NCBI GenBank assembly: GCA_030374765.1
Contig: JARGXX010000113.1
Location: forward strand, 1-64,000
From: Agarophyton chilense
Lineage: Eukaryota > Rhodophyta > Florideophyceae > Gracilariales > Gracilariaceae
Reading direction: 5' to 3'
DNA: 64,000 nt
The translations under genes were made by a program, and so were the position numbers. Positions 61,693 to 64,000 of this stretch are shown here, piece by piece (position 1 is the first letter of the stretch; every line of letters starts with the position of its first letter). Under the pieces are notes generated by a model. It saw only the letters and a list, made by a program, of their open reading frames with translations. It was not told the origin of the DNA and ran no database searches.

Positions 61693-64000
61693 CTATTCTT
61701 TGCCATCGTGCAGTGTGGTAATGGTGTCAAAGAGTCCTTTTGAATCTACGTTCAAGACATGCGGGAACTTGTCTGTAGTAGAGATGGATTTCAGCGTGCC
61801 CTTAATGTTAAACCCTCTATCGTCTGCATCGGTGCATGCAATGATCTCGGCGCCATACGACGAGTGCGACACTCTTCTTTGCTTCACGCTTGCCCAATCA
61901 ATCAGATGGTAGGTAGTAGCATCGCCTGTCATTGTCCTATAACGAATGCCACTAACATACCCGGTCTGACCATATTGTTGACTAGCTGAGATGTTAAATG
62001 AAGTGTCTGGAAACGAAACTACATCCGCAGATTCAATTTTCCCTGGGGGAAGCCGAAATGTAACAACAGGTCGCAGGTTCCGAAGCTCGGAAAGAGTCCG
62101 GTTGGCTTCAAGCAGTTGGTCCACTGTCAGTCGGGAAAGCCTTTGCTGCATGAGGGAGCCGAAGTATGCTGCTTGCGGGAGCGCTCCGCAACCGAGCCAG
62201 ATAAGCGCTCCTGCCATCGTGCGGTACGATCCAATTTCGTGCGGAAGTGTCTTGTCTTTTCGCATGACTTTTCTTGCCCTACTTAGGTTTATAGGCTTGA
62301 TATTACTGGCATACTCTTCCATGGAGAGCTGTGTGGTGAACTGTTCGGTTTGCGAGATCGTACGGCCGTTGAACTTAATATCTTCATCGATGATTGCCTT
62401 GCTGATGCTGAACCTTCCCCGAATTTCGTCTGAGAAATCTTGCATGTCTTGAACAGAGCCTGAGATGAGAAGGTCTTCTGTGATTTTGGCGAGGAGCATC
62501 TTGATATCTCCATTCTGCCTCCGTCTAATATAGAGCTGACTCACTCCGAATGCACGTGAGAAGTTAGCCTCAGACAACAGCCAGTTTTCGATTACCGTGG
62601 CCCACTGCCTTCCAGCTTCACTGATCCCGTATGGGAGCTTGAAGAGCTTCCAGAACATGCCGCGCTTCCCATTCCATTCTGGTGGGGGTCTCACGTACAG
62701 GTCGCGCTTGATAGGCCCACTCTGTAGATAGGCCCCTTTTATGCCGATGCATCCGAGGCGAAATTTCATAATCGTAGAGAGTGACAGGAGCGTACGAATG
62801 ATGTCAAACTGGGCATTGGCAGAATCGTTGCGAATGTTCCCTTTTTCTCTGTCATGGTTTCCGTGGGGGCAGAGCCTGGCTTTCAAGCGTTTCCAGTCTT
62901 TCTCTTCGCTCATCACCTTGTATACCACATGTGAGCTGATAACGTTGGCATTCCGTGGTACCGTATGTTCGGGAACCTCGATGTAAGCGCCTTTCCAGGC
63001 CTTCTCCAGCTCCTCGTCAACTGCCTTATCCAGGATCCATTGTGGAGCGCAATCCATCTTCTTCCGGCTCACCTGTGTATTACCAATCGCATCATAGATC
63101 TCATTCAACACGCATTGTTCATTCGTTTTGATATATACATCCTTCTCGTCACTAGGACCTTCAGCACCAGGTTGTCCTATGTCCCGTGAGGGGTCTCCCA
63201 CAAATGTGGTGGAGAAGAACGATGAACGTGTGGGCATGTTCGTTACTTCGGCATCATCGGTAGGACTTTCCGGACCAAACACATCGTACGTTATCTGCTC
63301 AGATTCTGTACGTTGGACAAATTCTTCATCAGTGGCGGCTGGTGGTATATCTTCTACTGGCGTATCGTCGGCGAGTACGTCTTCCAGTATACCTTCTTGC
63401 AGCTCTTTGGCAAACTTTCTGTCTAGTACAAGTCTGACATGTTCGTACGCAACTTTCATAGGCGGACCCCGATTAGATCGTCTACAGCGTACATAGAAAG
63501 GTGCGGAGTCTATCACTGTGGCCTTGATCCATCGGACAGGGTCATTTTGCTTAGATGTATTATAATAGACCCAAATGTCGGCACCTGTCTTGACGCAGTG
63601 AGGTGAAAGTAGGTGGTTATTGTGTGCCTTCAAAACCTTCTGAAGCGCTCTCGTTGCTATGGTGCGTTTGTGAGCTTTGAGCAGCTCTTCTGGAAGTCGG
63701 GGTGAGGGTATCCCTAGAAGCGATGGTGAGTATCCTCGTGCCAGTTGGAACGAGCTGAGTGTAGAGTTTCCATGGAAAAGATTGCTAAGGAAAGATGCGC
63801 GGGCTACTAGTGTGTTGGGTGACGCGGTACTCTTCTCCTTCGCGATGCGTGAAAACACGGATTTGAACAGACCGTTGTTGCGCTCGACATTTCCGTTCTT
63901 AAAAGAGCACCGAGATGGCCTTTCTTCAATCACGATACCATGCGAGGATAACAACCTAGTCAAAACTGGCCTCGTAAACTCAGGGTCCACACTGAAAGAC
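61693..64000 (-). CDS. Copia 2 pol (integrase, reverse transcriptase, RNase H), partial
   Basis: An open frame of at least 765 codons with no stop in the window. From the N-terminal side: the integrase core end (RCSFKNGNVERNNGLFKSVF), the integrase C-terminus (NDPVRWIKATVIDSAPFYVR), a long acidic linker, reverse transcriptase (NANVISSHVVYKVMSEE, FRLGCIGIKGAYLQSGPIKR, LFKLPYGISEAGRQWATVIE) and RNase H (FPDTSFNISASQQYGQTGYV, SSYGAEIIACTDADDRGFNI, LNVDSKGLFDTITTL). It is related to Copia 1: NANVISSHVVYKV here aligns with NANIISSHVIYKI there. The two are different families of one Copia lineage. Confidence 0.9.
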   Translation of the reverse strand, partial: SFSVDPEFTRPVLTRLLSSHGIVIEERPSRCSFKNGNVERNNGLFKSVFSRIAKEKSTASPNTLVARASFLSNLFHGNSTLSSFQLARGYSPSLLGIPSPRLPEELLKAHKRTIATRALQKVLKAHNNHLLSPHCVKTGADIWVYYNTSKQNDPVRWIKATVIDSAPFYVRCRRSNRGPPMKVAYEHVRLVLDRKFAKELQEGILEDVLADDTPVEDIPPAATDEEFVQRTESEQITYDVFGPESPTDDAEVTNMPTRSSFFSTTFVGDPSRDIGQPGAEGPSDEKDVYIKTNEQCVLNEIYDAIGNTQVSRKKMDCAPQWILDKAVDEELEKAWKGAYIEVPEHTVPRNANVISSHVVYKVMSEEKDWKRLKARLCPHGNHDREKGNIRNDSANAQFDIIRTLLSLSTIMKFRLGCIGIKGAYLQSGPIKRDLYVRPPPEWNGKRGMFWKLFKLPYGISEAGRQWATVIENWLLSEANFSRAFGVSQLYIRRRQNGDIKMLLAKITEDLLISGSVQDMQDFSDEIRGRFSISKAIIDEDIKFNGRTISQTEQFTTQLSMEEYASNIKPINLSRARKVMRKDKTLPHEIGSYRTMAGALIWLGCGALPQAAYFGSLMQQRLSRLTVDQLLEANRTLSELRNLRPVVTFRLPPGKIESADVVSFPDTSFNISASQQYGQTGYVSGIRYRTMTGDATTYHLIDWASVKQRRVSHSSYGAEIIACTDADDRGFNIKGTLKSISTTDKFPHVLNVDSKGLFDTITTLHDGKE

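Larger units (their letters stand above)
61115..64000 (-). mobile_element. Ty1/Copia element 2, 3' part, continuing past the window
   Basis: A Copia element on the minus strand in the 3' LTR of Gypsy C. Parts in the window are the 3' LTR 61115-61446, a purine-rich tract on the minus strand just inside it (GGGGGGAATG type, about 61447-61456) and pol from the integrase core through reverse transcriptase to RNase H. The 5' end is outside. The visible part looks whole. Its target is ATTAC on the left side; the other side cannot be seen. Confidence 0.9.

Noticed and set aside
1-64000. CRISPR arrays, prophage, bacterial operons, rRNA
   Set aside because: No regularly spaced repeats, no ribosomal RNA sequence and no prokaryotic gene layout were seen.

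Overview
The window is eukaryotic nuclear DNA made mostly of LTR retrotransposons stacked on one another. A small host-gene island in the middle has been turned into a large inverted repeat. The host genes that can be read (alpha-carbonic anhydrase, a stomatin/SPFH protein, a small Ca-loop protein) are short and show no introns. Several Ty3/Gypsy families carry chromodomains and two Copia elements belong to one lineage. An intron-poor, repeat-rich alga such as a florideophyte red alga fits, but this is an inference from general character, not from a diagnostic gene. Nothing prokaryotic is present: no operons, Shine-Dalgarno series or CRISPR.

Layout. 1-2373: no firm gene, one weak coiled-coil coding trace (1484-1848). 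2374-4965: 5' part of a Gypsy element (family B). 5041-6860: an unidentified broken ORF and a convergent Harbinger-like transposase remnant. 7298-22437: an inverted repeat with arms of about 4.4 kb around a spacer of about 1.09 kb (16954-18039). Each arm holds, from outside to centre, an alpha-carbonic anhydrase pseudogene, a 145-residue unknown ORF, a second carbonic anhydrase fragment, an SPFH pseudogene and a 136-residue Ca-loop protein gene. The left arm is split by a young Copia element (7772-13012) that the right arm lacks.

22506-35044: a short coding trace, a Copia fragment, then two family B Gypsy copies facing each other (23931-28657 plus; 28658-35044 minus). 35045-38167: AT-rich DNA with a second Harbinger-like transposase. 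38168-64000 is a nest of elements: an old Gypsy A (38168-42680) is entered by Gypsy C (42681-61114). Gypsy C is entered by Gypsy D (51489-60256, perfect TCTAT target duplication), and its 3' LTR is entered by a second Copia (61115 to beyond the window).

The most interesting signal is an antisense accessory gene lying between the chromodomain and the 3' LTR in Gypsy families B, C and D. It has a recognisable shared motif (G-D-F-[IV]-[YW]-[FY]-D-P-W in C and D). The three families also share a gag core and a primer-binding site, so they form one lineage that has kept a reverse-strand gene. Family D has LTRs that are almost identical, yet no reverse transcriptase, RNase H or integrase was recognised between its protease and its chromodomain. 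It looks like a recently mobilised non-autonomous derivative.
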